A stretch of 64,000 nucleotides of DNA, from contig JASANG010003597.1 of the NCBI GenBank assembly GCA_030248215.1, positions 124,001 to 188,000 on the forward strand. Direction: 5' to 3'. The translations under genes were made by a program, and so were the position numbers. This DNA is from Enoplolaimus lenunculus. Taxonomy: Eukaryota > Nematoda > Enoplea > Enoplida > Thoracostomopsidae. This document shows, piece after piece, positions 13,090 to 27,100 of the stretch (position 1 is the stretch's first letter; each line of letters starts with the position of its first letter). The notes under the pieces are model-generated. The model ran no database searches and was not told the DNA's origin. It worked only from the letters and a program-made list of their open reading frames with translations.

Positions 13090-14016
13090 CTACCGGTCAG
13101 TCTCATCATCGTCGTTATCATCATCCTCATCGTCGCCATCCGACATCGCCGCCGACAAATGTTCGTCGAGTATTGAACTGACAGCGAAATCTGTGGTCGC
13201 CGCCACCGTTGCCGCCAACGCCGCAACCGCTGCTGATGCGCCACCAGCAGCGCGACGCTTCATCGATGGTGGCTGTTGCGAATCAACGGCATCGGATTCA
13301 TCGGTCGAAACATCTGTTGCCATCGTTGCGGCTGTATCGACTTTGCCAGCGACGTTACATTCGTTGCTGCCACTGCCGGAGCACAAATGCACCGTCGCCG
13401 CTGCCTGTACACGACGCTGTTTCGTTGACTCAAAAGTCGGCACAACATTGCGTCGCAGTGTGAGTTGGGGATGCTTCTGCGGCTGCTCCTGTTGTGTTTG
13501 CTGCTGCTTTTCTTGTTGCAGTTGCGGCATCTGCGACCGAGCAGGAGTCATAATCACTGCCGAAACTGGACCACTACCAGTTGTAGCAGCAATAGGAGTG
13601 CTAGTGGAGGCGCCAGCGACGACAAGTTGTTGTTGTGCGACAGTATCGACCGCATGACTTGTCGAAATCAAGAACAGCGTAGTGGCTTGCGATGTTGCTG
13701 AGGACGATGGCAATAAAGTCGCGGCAGCTGCACCGTTTGGAGGGATTATCGATGTTTGATAACTGCCGACAGCAGTTGGTGCTAGTAAACCTGGCAGCGC
13801 TTTGGAGTCGATCATTTGTGGCGATGCAATAAGAAATATAGGTCCTGGTGGTTTCTGTACTAATTGTTCATCGGTTGTCGCATAACAATTTGTTGCCGGT
13901 TGTTCGTCTGCGTGTTGAAAGTAAATTGGATGAACCAGCGACACAAATTGCGGCTGTGACGGTGTTGTGACTGCCGCTGCATCATTGTAGTCATGCAAAG
14001 AATTACCAGACTCCTC

Positions 14017-14060
<44 letters not shown>

Positions 14061-14093
14061 TACTACTATTATTATTATTATTATTACTATTAC

Positions 14094-14139
<46 letters not shown>

Positions 14140-15173
14140 GTAACTACGTTTGTTACTATCACTATCTGGCACTTGGTCACGATCTAAAAAGTCACTTACA
14201 TTTTTGGCAACGGCTAAACAGGAGGGCTCAACAATAGACGAGGGTGTCAATCCTGTGACTTGTGGTGGAGCCAGTGGCGGAGGTTGCAAGTGACATGTCG
14301 TCGACGATACTTGACTTCCAGGCGATCCTTGATACGTTACAATCAGCGGTGTAGATGTTGCAGAAGCCGACGCTGCTGATATTGTGGCATGCGGCGTCAC
14401 ACGTATGTTACTGCTTACCCTCGTCCCGCTTATATCATACCCTGCAGACCTACCATCGGTGCTGCTTTTTGAAACTGGTAGTCCACAAAGCGGCCCGTTA
14501 GCAGCAGCAACAAAACTGTCCGACCCTGAGGACGAGTAGAAACGTTCATCCTGATAAGATGGTAACAGCCATAGCGACGCTGACGACGCTGCCGTGGAAG
14601 AAGCAATTGGTGGCATAACACGCTGCAACTGTTGCTTGGCAACCGCATTGTCGTCTCCACGCATATCATCGTTGCTGCTTAGTAACAACGTCGCTGCAGC
14701 CGACACGTCATCCGACTGCGTCATCGTTACTGAGCAACCCTGCATTAGCGGCGTCTTCGATACGGACGATGACGCCATCATTGCCATCGTCGTAATTGGC
14801 GCCGCGGCTGCAACAACTGCAGGCAACGACGACAATGACGTCATAGAGGACGATGCCACGTTGTTGACAACTGACAACGAACACGTGACCGACGACGACG
14901 GTGTCGGATCGAGCTCCGACGTTGAAGTCACTTGAGGTACAGACGCATCTGATTGTGGCGACGCGTTATCGTCGTTTTGATCCGACGCCGTCGTCCGCGT
15001 CGTTGTTGTTCGTCGCTCATCGTCGTCATCTTCTAGATGATGATCGTCATCGTCGTAATTACCGTCAACCTCACTAGTGTCGTCATCGTCATCGCTAGAA
15101 CGATCGTCATCATAGTCGCCGTTGGCGTCATTTTTGTTGCAAGCCGTACTGCCACTAGTGTCCATGATCACAT
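13090..15173 (-). CDS. TCF: TCF exon 10, 694-codon terminal exon with acidic and poly-Asn tracts
   Basis: Acceptor ATACTGTTTAG; the two entering bases complete Asn, giving [16 protein letters not shown]. An acidic stretch follows ([12 protein letters not shown], then [14 protein letters not shown]), as in Pangolin where an aspartate-rich tract also follows the C-clamp. The middle is Ser/Thr/Ala/Pro-rich with a long asparagine tract (14018-14138 in DNA). The end is again acidic ([12 protein letters not shown]) before TAG. No further domain is recognised; a transactivation or condensate-forming role is inference from composition only. Confidence 0.93.
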
Positions 15174-18100
15174 CTAAACAGTATAATCAATACTTAGTCA
15201 AGATACATTTTAAATCCCGTCACAACTGACAGTTGATGATATGCAAATGCAATAGCTAATTGACAATAAGTGACGAAACACATATTCTCAGGCGACGACA
15301 ACATTTTATTCCACGTTTTCAAAGTGCAACAGCAACCTACAGGGCAATCAATTTGACAGCTTTGCATTCATCCTTTCGTAAGGCACAAGATCTAAGTATC
15401 AACTGGCAATAGGTACTACACAACTTTGGGAATACTGATCAAGGTACTAACTGTAATCAAGATAGCTTACTATGTTCTTTAAGCTCAACACAGTCCTTTG
15501 TTTCGTTTTCACCATTTGTATCCGCCTGCGCCGCCGCTGCTGCTGCAGCGGCTAAACTTGCCGCTTTGGCTGCGGCAGCTTTTGCTTCGGCTTCTTTAAA
15601 CAACAAACACTTTTTCTTCCGTCTACAACAATTAAACAGTACCACAAAACCCACAGCAAGTATTATCAGCAGCAGGGTGTAACCCTGTTTAAAAATACCA
15701 GACAAGGAAACCAAAATTAATATACTTCTTTCTATCGGAATCAAATAGCGTACAATATGGGTGCCGCGATACTTTGTCTATGTTGATGGCGTCCTGTGCT
15801 GTCAGACAGCGCATGTGAATTGGTGCATAGCGTCACACGTAAGTGTAAACAGATAATTTTTGGTGCAATTGTTATCAAAAAATTAAATTTTTAGCTCAAT
15901 AAACGGCGTTTATCTCGGAACAGCCATCAAATGTGTTTACATGCGGCGTTTGAGTACTTAAATTAAACCACCAAGCTGGTAACATAAAAAAATTTCTGTG
16001 CAATGCGTAGATTTGGCTATTATAGTAGTAGTCGCAACTGGTTCGTCACGAATATAAAAACTCGTTAAAGTTTAACGTTAAGTCGAAAACTTAAATTTAG
16101 TAACAACGAGAATACCTTAAAATTAGTGAAAAATACGAGATTAAAATTGCTAGTACAATCTGCAGACATCAGCTTTTCACAATTAACTAGCTAAAACATC
16201 ACAAAAACCGCAGACACTGCTCCGATCGTTTCACCTCATACATACCTGCAGTGTTTGCACCATTTATCCTGTTGATCGATTCCAAATCGAGCTCGACATT
16301 TCTTGAGCTCCAAATTTGCTGGAAACAAGACAACGCGTTGATAAACGGGTTGATTTCCAATGTAAGCAAACACCAAACACAGTTATATATCGCATACAGG
16401 CATCTTCTGAACTGGGGTCTCTTATCCACTATCTAACATTTAAGGGTTAGGCTTCAGCTTACGGTTAGGTAGACTAAGGTAAGCCTAAACGTACGGTGGA
16501 AACGTGTGTAACAACCGATGCAGGCTTGAAATTTTTGGAAAAGCTTCAAACATATTATTCAACTGTAAACGTAACACCAGCATAAATTGGCGTTGCAGTA
16601 AGCAAAACATGGCTTAGCAGTCTCATCATTTGTCCACTCATCACAGTACAAGCTCCTCGGTTTCAACTCACTCATATTTCGATCGCGTTTTTTCTTTTTA
16701 TTCTTTTTGTGAATTGCATAATTGTCACGCGCTGACCAGCCAGGAAAACGTTTAATATGAGCTGCGCGTACTTCTTGTGCTTGCTGATAATATTTCTTTT
16801 GACCATCACGCGATAATTCATGCCACTAAAACAGAAAAATAATCAAAATAAAGCAATCACTTTGAAAACAAATAGCAATACAGGTTCAAATGCCAAGTGA
16901 CTCTCATGGGGCACTGCTGATTATGGAGTACCCCCTCCAAAAACAGAAACCAACCAGAAATCTCTAATTCACGAAAGGATTTGCATCTGAATATCTAGTA
17001 AACTTAGAGTTATTTCTAAATTTACAAGCCTTACTAAATCTAACGCCTTTAGTAATTTACAAAGTTCCAAATCCACTACGGGCTACAGTGCTTTTGCTTG
17101 AAAACTTATAACAAGGTTACACAGTGCTATTCGTACTGTATCATACAGCAAATAAATATAACAATTTCAAAATTTAATTTTTATTTCTCACCTGCTATTC
17201 GCTATTTTGTTGGCTATCGCAACAGATCAAAATGACGTCACTATTCTTAAAAATACCTGGCCCATTGTCTATACATGCCAACAAGGCCCGAAAAACATAC
17301 CTTGCGCCCCAGAATCCGATTAATTTCTGCACTCTGTCGCTCTTTGAGTCCGACTTCTTTCATCACAACAGGTCTCATTTCTTTCATAAACAACATAAAC
17401 GCATTTAACGGCTTTTTGATATGATTCGATTTTTCTGCATTTTGGCACGCACGTTTCTCCTGTGCAAAAACCGTAAACAAAAAACGTAATATGCGAAACA
17501 CTTATTACAAATGGAATATTTGTGCTCTAAATTCCCCATGTTCCTGTCTCACACTAAACAAATCCTTATACATAACATGGACCCCTCATAACATCACGTT
17601 TGGAAATTTTCTATATTTTGCTACCTGTTTTGACCTGAACTAAATGTACTTTCGATTGATGTTTTCAGAATCAGAGCACCTTAACACAAAAATAACACCA
17701 AAAATTGACGTTTTAGATTAGAAATATCATTCCCTAGCCAAAAGACAAGCTACCCGCACATGATAATATTAAGAAGCACTAACAACAGAACGTTCTTTAC
17801 TACACTACACAGCATATCCACGACCACGCGTTTGCCCTCTCTTCACAATACACCCTTTCACACCTCCACAAATCTTACCCGCTTTTCGGCTAAAATCCGC
17901 TGGCGTTCTTGTTGTTTCAACGCCTGAGCTTGTTGTCGTTGTTTTTGCATCTGGCGTTGCTCTTCGCTTGTTATAATCGCCATCGGTGGTGTCGTTGCTG
18001 CTTCACCACCAGTGGCGGCGGTGCCGTTGACAAGCTGTGGCTGATCACGCCGGCTGGCGACGCCAAGAGACCCGTATGAAGCGGTGGCCGATACGGCGTC

Positions 18101-21100
18101 AGCCGGAGTCGTCGTCGATAGCGCTCGCCCGTATCGTCCACCAACGCTACCGCCGCGAGGCGACAGACCTGGTCCACTGATACCGAGCGGTACACTTTGA
18201 GGCGCCATCATAAAAGAAGACGACGTCGCCGGAGCTCCACTAGCGGTGGCACCGGCTGCGGATGCGACCACTGGCGGCGTCGGTCGAAAGCTCGCCGCTA
18301 CCGACGTTACACATTGTCCGTTCGGCACTTTCACTTGAGCAATTGAACCGAGTGGATTCATCGATGACGACAGTGGTGTCGATGGCGGCGACGTCTTCAA
18401 TATTGTCTTTGATGTAGGCGTCGCCGTAGCAGAAATAGGTTCGTTGGTATACCCTGATGTAGCAACGCCATTGATGTTGCTGTAGTAATTATTAGCAGCG
18501 GCGGCGGCACCGTTATAATATTGTTGTTGTTGCTGTTGTTGTTGTTGTTGTTGTTGTTGTGATACCATTTCGTTAAACATCGCAGCAGCAGCGGCGGCGT
18601 TAAACAACGACGACGATGCCGACGACGCTGTCGACGGTGAAGCATGAGCAGCTGCAGCTGCGGCGGCCGCGGCTGCAGCGTGTTGTTGCATTGAGCGGCT
18701 GAAATTATAATCAAAAAACTTTGTACGTTGTGCGCTTAACTTTTTGATTACGTTCAGTGTTATCCCCAGCAGTCTGTATGAATTGCACTACGCCACCGCA
18801 TACCAATTCGTAACCAAATTTTTGACTATTAACTCGCTAGATGGCATTTAAGCGATGACTGACTTTTCGTCATACACAAAATTGTACGTAGGCTAATATG
18901 CAAATTCGCAAGTCGCAGTGTACCGGAAAGTCTTGACATATGGCATCATAAGAGAGTAAATATACATACAGCTTGGGGATAAAACTTTCTGATTACGAAC
19001 AAGATTGAAAAATTCTGATACGCAAAAATCTTAAAAACCTGTTCAAAGGAGACTCGTTAATTGAACAACGTAGTAAACAAAACGTACACGAAAACAATAT
19101 TATTTAAATTTAATCATTTGCAAACCCTGAAACTTACTAATAAATTTCCGCCGCAGCCGGCCATGATGGCGACGAGGCGGTTGCTGACGACGGCGGTCCG
19201 GCGCCCGACAAATTTCGGGCGGCCGGGGAATGGACCGACGACGACGACGGCGGCAGCAATGTTGTATAACTTGAAGTACTTGCACGTGATGGACACGGAC
19301 TACTATAGTTGTTGTTGTTGTTATTGTTGATGATGTTGTTCGACATACTGCGAGGCCCTAACGGGGCCGAGGCAGCGGCGGGAGGAGGGTGCAGTGGCGA
19401 TGTAAACCCGGTGGTGGCCGACGAATGCGAATTAAACCCTGTACTGGTTGCAGCTGCTGCCATTACAGCCGTTGATGGCGACATACCCGGTGAGTATGGC
19501 GCTCCTGTCATCCTGTACAATCAAAAAAATAGCAATCACATTAAGAAAAAACTATAATAAAAAACACATTACCAGCCAGTGCGACTTTGAGGGACGTAAC
19601 AGTAGCACTACGATGGTCACTACGGTGGTGAGGTCCCCACTCGGCTAAAGCATCGCCCCCCACCAATCAATTTGCCCCGGTTCAAGCATCCCAGTAAAGA
19701 TTTTGACCGATGGTTGAATATTTTTGCCCTAAAAATGTAATAAAATAGATACGCGCGTTAAGTGAGTTTACATGTTCTACACGAGCGATTAGGCATGGTT
19801 TGTTTACATGCGATTTTCTTTTAAAAACAGTAATTTTGTCAGTAAGAATTGCCCCCACTCACGATTCCACGATATACGTAATGCTGAGATGGTAGCTAAC
19901 GGTGGGAAAATAAACAATCTATATATTGTGCAGTGTGTACAGCTAACCGTGAGAAAATAAAAAAAATACCCTGTACAGTAATCTCGGATACAGCAATTAA
20001 CGTGTGCCGATTAATCGGCATCGGTAGAAATAGGAACTTTTCGAGAGTATAGATTCGCTTTGCGCCCTGCTTGTTAAATTCGCTTTTTGCAAAACGGGTT
20101 ACAAACCCGATTCTGAACCTTCAATTTTGGCCCAAATTTCAAACCAAATTCCAAATTTTGTTGCCACCCTGCCGACTAATGAGCTTCATGCTACGCGATT
20201 GCACCCTCCGTACGTGATTTGAACTAGGATGTGCCGATTAATCGGCATCGGTAGTATCGTCGCTTTTCGTGAGCATCGGAATCGGCACTGCAAAATATTG
20301 CCGATTCTTCGCAAATACTTTTGCAGATAACAGTCCGTTGAAGTGCTATCAATTTCACTTGTTGGCGTATATCAATGCGTCTGATTAGAGAAACTGCTAT
20401 TTCTTGCGTTTGTATTTGAAACAAAAATTCATTGAAATGAAGCGTTCTTATAAAACGAAAATCTCTTATGGTTGTTAGCAGGTCAGGGTGCAAAGCGGAA
20501 CTGGATTATACCGGAATTGGAATCAGAATCGGAATAGCAAATTTATACCGGAATCGGAATAGGAACTACAAATTTTGTGAGTATACGGATAATATGTGTT
20601 TACAAGTATAATGTTGATTTAGTGTGTCTGTTGGTTGGCAAAAATTTTCAAACACGGCCCATGAACAAATTGACAATCATTTTTGGCTCTATAAAGCTAA
20701 ACTACAATCAATTATTGATAAGTTAACTCATCGAAAACTATTGAATAGATATGTGATGCAGAATTTTTATGCAACATCAATCAATTATTGATATGTTAAC
20801 TCATCGAAAACAATTTAATAGATAAAAAGATGCAGAGTTTTTATGCAACATATCGCAACAGGTATTCATAAAATTAAAAAGTCACAATTCCGATTGATTG
20901 TGCAATCGGAATTGGAACTCGTTTTGAATCGGAATTCTAATCGGAATCAGCATTCCGGTGGCACCCTGGTTGTTAGGCTTGAAGTCTTTGCATTTATAAT
21001 GATGCAATATTGTATCCTATATGTTCTCCAAACATCGTGTATTTAAATTAGAATACGCATCGGCATCCGCACATCGCTATTTTTCTGTTAGTGTATCGCT

Positions 21101-24100
21101 CTGTTTTCGGTGTTACTTGATATTGTAATTGAGGGAAGGATAGTTCAGTTATTTTTCCTATATTTCTTTATACAAATACAAGGGCTGTGGGGAGTATAAT
21201 ACCAATTCCGATTAAATAAATAATTAAGATCCGTTTGAAGATAGTGGTATAAAGTTGTGTTCCGTTTTCTTACATTTATCAAAGTGATGAAATTTTGTGT
21301 TTATTGTGATTTTCATATTTTTCAAACGAGAACCGACGAGCGCCATAGGATTCTTTTCCGTTCGAGTCAATTAAGGATTGTATACAAAAAACTGGCCAAA
21401 CTACAACAAAACCAACATACCAGCTCAAAAATGGACTATCAAAAAACGAAGCTCCTTGCGGCGGAAAAGGCCATGACGGCGGAAGAGATCGAAAACCTGA
21501 AAAGTAAACAAACACAGACGTCACTAACCAGACTCACAGTGTAACAACCAATCAGGGCAGTTAACAATATTTCGTTTCTATTATAAATGTAATGCTGTAT
21601 ACAAGTAGTTGCCCCAGTTGTGACCGACATGAAATTGCGAAAGACATACTGAAACAGTTGTGGACTATGCTCGAATTCTAACTGTATTTCGTTTCTTGAA
21701 TGGACAGAAAAATTTTTTGGTTTAAACGCTCATGCTCCCCTGCCCTTGGAAATAATTTCCAGCCATGATCTTTCGTCTTCTATGCTACTCTCCCAACATG
21801 GTTACACACTCCATTCCATATAACAAGTTCAGTTGTTTGTTTGCTCGTCAATTTATTTACGCTCCCAGCTCGAGGTCGCACAAGCAACTGTTCTTTTAAC
21901 CGGCACGAGTTCCCCAGACTCGTCGTCGTCGCACCCGACAGTCATCCATCAATGTCCGTCTCTTACCAACCACCGCAAATGTGTTCACGTATTTTATATA
22001 TAATGTACATTAGCAAACACATACAGATATATATACTTGTAATATGTATAATATATATAAATATGTACCATATAAACATGCACTGCATAGTGTGTATTTT
22101 AAACATATATATGTAAAATATATGTGTGCTTCATACATATTTTATGTTATATACATGCAATACACTTTGCACTGCCATTCTCGTGTTATTAGTCGGAAGT
22201 CGGATAATTTAAAAAAAGCCAATAACATGAAAAATCAGGGCCTTGGTTTAGTTAAAAAAATTTTACATTACACACATTGGTATTATTATTATTATTTTAC
22301 TATTATTATTTCAGCGGCACATTGTAACAAAAACGAAATAATTATATCAGTCCATGTCCAACAATGTTGCAAAACACCGCCAACCAGCGTAGTTATTGTT
22401 TTTAATGATGAACCTAAATTAAAATTAAAATTTCAATATCTGCTCTGTAAAATTGCTAATTTTGGCCAGTCGCGGATTCTGGAAAACAAGGAGGATGTAT
22501 TATTCTCCGAGAAATAAGCAGAAAAGTTTTCAGATATCGTTCGCTAAGACGGAATAAATGTTGCACTTTCTGTTTAGGAACCTAAACGAAAGCATTAAAG
22601 TGTAATTTATAACATTTATTTTGAATTGAACGCTTGAAGAAATTCAATTCTAAAAATCATTGTGGAATGTACATATTTCGACATTTGTTTTTCAGCTTAA
22701 GTTAATTTATCCTTCTGCCATCATGACATCCTGGACCTGCCACTTCATTATGGCTTACAATATTAACGGTACCACCATACAACTAAAAAATAGGAGTTCA
22801 CGACACAACATTAATACGCTCCAAAATAATGAACCCCGCCCTCAACGACACTCACCCGTAAGTGCTGCCGCAGCGCCAGCCGCCGCTGATCCAAACGCAG
22901 TTGCCGCTGGCTGTGACGGTGGCGACGCAAACGGACTCGACGCAGCAGCAGCCGCCGTCATCGGTCCGTCATCACCACCGGCCGTCGTCGACTTCGTTCC
23001 AGACGACGACACAGACAATGGCGGCGAGTCGCGTCTCCGACGACGGCGATGATGATTGCTGGTTCCAACACCGACGCCATTCTGAGTCATCGCCGTCGTC
23101 GGTGACGCTGTTCCAAGTAGTGGAACGACACCACGACCGGTGGCGCCAGCGTAGGACGACGACGATGATGCTCCATTTGACGACGGCTGTTGTTGTTGAT
23201 GATGATACCCTGATTCAGTGCTGCCTGAAAACCCACCGTTCCCGGCAGATGGCGGCGGTGGATAAATACCCCCGCTATTATAGTGAGCTGCTGCCGTAGC
23301 TGCTGGGCCTCCTCCGCTAAACGATGACGCAGCAGCGGCTGCCGCTGCAAACGCCGCATATGAATTTTGAAATGCAGCAGCGGCGGCGGCAGCTGCTGCA
23401 GGACTGTACCCTGATACACTGGCGGCAGTCTGAAAATATAGTAAAGCAACTATAAAAATATACTAAAGAATAAAATAACATATATTCCTGTACAGACTAA
23501 ATATATACGTACGCAAATCATTGAAACACGGTAGTGTTCTTAATATATGTTTCAAGCCTCGAGAATGCACGATTTTTGAAAGTTTTACAGAATGTTCTCT
23601 ACAGGAAAGCAAAGCTGCAATGAGGTAACTTACGTATAGAATATACTAATTAGCCGCTTCGACACCATACACAATTTTGCCGGCTAAACGTCTTGTTTAA
23701 GCTGTTATTTAAAGTTTGATTTTTGTTAGTTTTACAAAAAACTTGTATTAGAAATATTTATTACCATAGCTAGTCGAAATTAATTTTTGATGCTAGGATT
23801 GTGGGATGCTATTGACACCGTGCAATAGATTACGTGTCACTGTGTAGTCTGTTGTACTGAAATTGCTACTAAGCTGCTTTTTGGGGATTACAATGGAGCA
23901 AGTGTACGCTTTAGACTTATATTTTGTTTAGGCTTAGGCGTACGCTTAGGAGTAGTCTTAGCATAAAACCACACCGTATCCCATGTAAAAGAGTTTAAAC
24001 AAGGGTTAGTTAGACCATAGAACAGTAGGTAATGTTTATAATATTAGCTCCATAACTTCTATGAAAATAGTTGTCATTTATATCTTTGACGGCTGTCTTT

Positions 24101-27100
24101 CAGTGTTAACACGCTTGCGGTCAGTGAAACAAGAAACATACGGGCCCAACGAACTTTCATCTGTTAAGCTATAAATTGACACTATGGGTTTTCAAGGCGT
24201 TCTAAAGTACAACTATCAACATGACTTTCGTATAACAGTCAGTTACTTTTTAAAAGTTATCTCAATTGAGCGCCAGCAGAACATGTTCTTTGAAATATTT
24301 AGCAACGTTTGAATTGTATTTTCTAGATGAATAGTTTAAATATGTCACGGCACAGAACACAATTAGGAAAACTTTCGCGACTTCACATCATCAAATTGTC
24401 ATGGTAAAGATAGCTAAAATAGTCGAGCACGCATGCGTGACATTTTTTATTCGATAATCAATAGACGCCATTTGTAATCTTGCAATATTGAAATATTTAC
24501 TAATCAAGTTTTAGAAACATAATATTTTAAAACTCCAAAAATATCCTCTTCCAATGAAGAATGTTAGATTAGATCACTTATAAACTGAACATTGTAAAAC
24601 CCAACAAACGCTAAAATTAAGCTGATAGGTGATGTCCGCTGGGCCCATATGTTTCTTGTTTCACTGACCGCAAGCGTGTTAACACTGAAAGACAGCCGTC
24701 ATAGATATAGATGACAACTATTTTCATAGAAGTTATGGAGCTAATATTATAAACATTACCTACTGATCTATGGTCTAACTAACCCTTGTTTAAACACTTT
24801 TACATGTTTCAAGCGAAACATATCACAATCTGCCCCTTCTAGGGACACTTTTACCTAGTACAATATATATACACACGTAATTCAGGCGAAATTATGTATA
24901 GTTACGTATTATATAATCTCTTCACAACAGGTATTTCAACAAAACGCAGCATTCATACGTAACTAATTTGGACACCATTGCAATCGTTTTTTAGAAAACT
25001 GCAGCACTCCCTAGCCATACCTTTTGGCATTTAGCAATTTCTCTTTAAATATTGTGATTATGCGTGTATAGCAATAAGTCCAACTACAAATTTACAATTA
25101 TGTCTACATACCTCGTGTTTGCAAACTGTGGTTTTGCTCTTATGCTGCAAAATATCAAAACAAAATTCTACTATGGCCTCGTACCAGCACCCACAACAAT
25201 AGCCCAACACACTACAATTTAAAGAGTTCAATCCAAACTCCAACCAGGTACAAACTATGTATTTAATTCAAATTCAAAATCATTTTACGAAGCTATAGAT
25301 ATATAATTACACATTCGTGGTGATTCGCGTCCGACGGCGCTTGCTAACAAGAAGACGTAGAAAGGCTAAATTATATTTACTGCAATTGAACAATAGCTGA
25401 TTTGAAACACTTACGCCGCCCACCTGCAGGGACATATACATTTGTGGCGCGCGGCACAGTTTCTTTCAGTTAAGATTTCGCAAAAATAGCCATCAGGCAG
25501 TTTTCAACCGGAATTCCGGTTCCGGCGTTTTTCACCTTCCGATTCCGGTAAATTTTTACCGGAATTAAAAAATCCAGTAGTGTTAAATTTTTGGTAGTTT
25601 TTTTTAATTAACCTTTAAGAAGCCTTTTTAAAGTCGCTTGTTTAATATGAGACGATAAAAATACAATAGATTTAATTAGTATAGTACATAATCCTTGACA
25701 ATCACTGAGCAAGAGCCATCGTAGGTGGATTTCACTTCCATGTATTAGGAAAATCTTAAATACAACAGATTAAGTAAATACCTATCTTCGACTAAGTTTT
25801 TCACCAATACCACAGCAAAAAAATAAAATAAAAATGAATTTTTGGTGGCAGGACAAATATATGAAAATTGATCGTACAGGAGATATATTCCTTACGAACT
25901 TTATGGACATACAAGATAAAAGCACCATTAAAAAGCCTTAGAACAAACTTGTGCATCGTAAAGCCAAAAACTTTTTACATCACGTTATACCCTTTCGATA
26001 TGAAATCTGGATGCGCCGCATAGTTGCGCCGTTGCCAGCCAGCAGTGTGTGCTCACAAACATTTGTCATCAAATGCAACCTCAAAGCCACAGCAACATGC
26101 CAGCCATCGATTAATAACCTGCTTCAGCTCCATCGAATCTATGACAATCCGTCGCCCAACGCTGTCTTAACGCTTAAGCCTAATGATAGGCGACACAAAC
26201 TAGAAATTCAACAAAACGCATCACCGACACAGCCCCTTTTAGCCATATCTCGCTTTTTACAATTCAGTCAAATGTGAACTTAACCGAATAACAGTGTTCT
26301 CGTTAACTTTTTTGACCAAACGAAAAACAATGAAAAACAATTTTCTACTAACGATACCTACTTACACGTCGCAGTCATTTAGCGTCAAACTTTGAAGCAC
26401 TAGCACACAATGTTATATACGTACACACACGGAATATTTCTCATCTTTGTTCAAATCGAAAACACAGTTGATTGCTTCTTTGAGGTACAGCTATACTGCC
26501 TTTAGTTCAAACTGTAGAGGGAGGGGTAAGGGTTTAAGCGTCAAACGATTTAAAGCTAAAGTGTGCACAATCTATTCGATTTCAGATTCGGCTAAAATTG
26601 AAGGTTTGCAATCAGATACGGTTCGGCTTTTAAAAGGTGTTAAATTCAGCAACGTTCCCAAGACCCAAACAACAGTTTGTGCGGCTGGAAGTGAGTTTGA
26701 ATAGACTGAATCTTTTTCGAATTCTCTTACTACTTGCAGCTCGAACCTTAATCTCGTGTTTGAATGAATTATTGCCTGCGTAAGATTAGGTTTGCTAATC
26801 CTTCATGTCAAACGGCTTACAGTTATCATTTGATACAATGTATACTTTATGTTAAAGGCATTGTTCAAAGTCAAGGTTCGGATTCGGAAAAAATCGTGGC
26901 TTCGGTGCCACCCTGAAACGCGGCGCCTCCTTTTCGAACAAAAACTTTACTAAGACAACCGTTATTTTCAAATTTTGCCAATGCCGATTGTAATTCAAAT
27001 ATACGATGCTTAAAGAACAGATAGAATTTTTGAAGTTTTTTAAAAACATCCGGCAAGTAAGAATACAGAAGCCAAAGAACTCGTTAACCAATCGTTTGAT

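Larger units (their letters stand above)
19505..22855 (-). other. TCF intron between exons 3 and 4, with MITE cluster
   Basis: Contains a gtgccgattaatcggcatcgg fragment (20006-20033), a gccaccctg-ended fragment (20080-20172), a nested MITE pair (20225-21079), and AT dinucleotide-rich sequence at 21990-22160. A stretch at 21260-21545 with a moderately open frame has no supported splice sites in a consistent phase. Confidence 0.6.

Noticed and set aside
13193-13657. Plus-strand open frames of up to 154 codons opposite the last TCF exon
   Set aside because: Mirror of a GC-rich, low-complexity exon; Cys/Ala-rich translation with no motif, while the minus frame is joined in phase to a recognised gene.
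13860-14187. Poly-isoleucine open frames on both strands
   Set aside because: Out-of-frame readings of the AAT microsatellite.
25951-26277. Plus-strand frame of 108 codons
   Set aside because: No recognisable domain, no relatives in the window and no splice or promoter signal; chance frame is likely.
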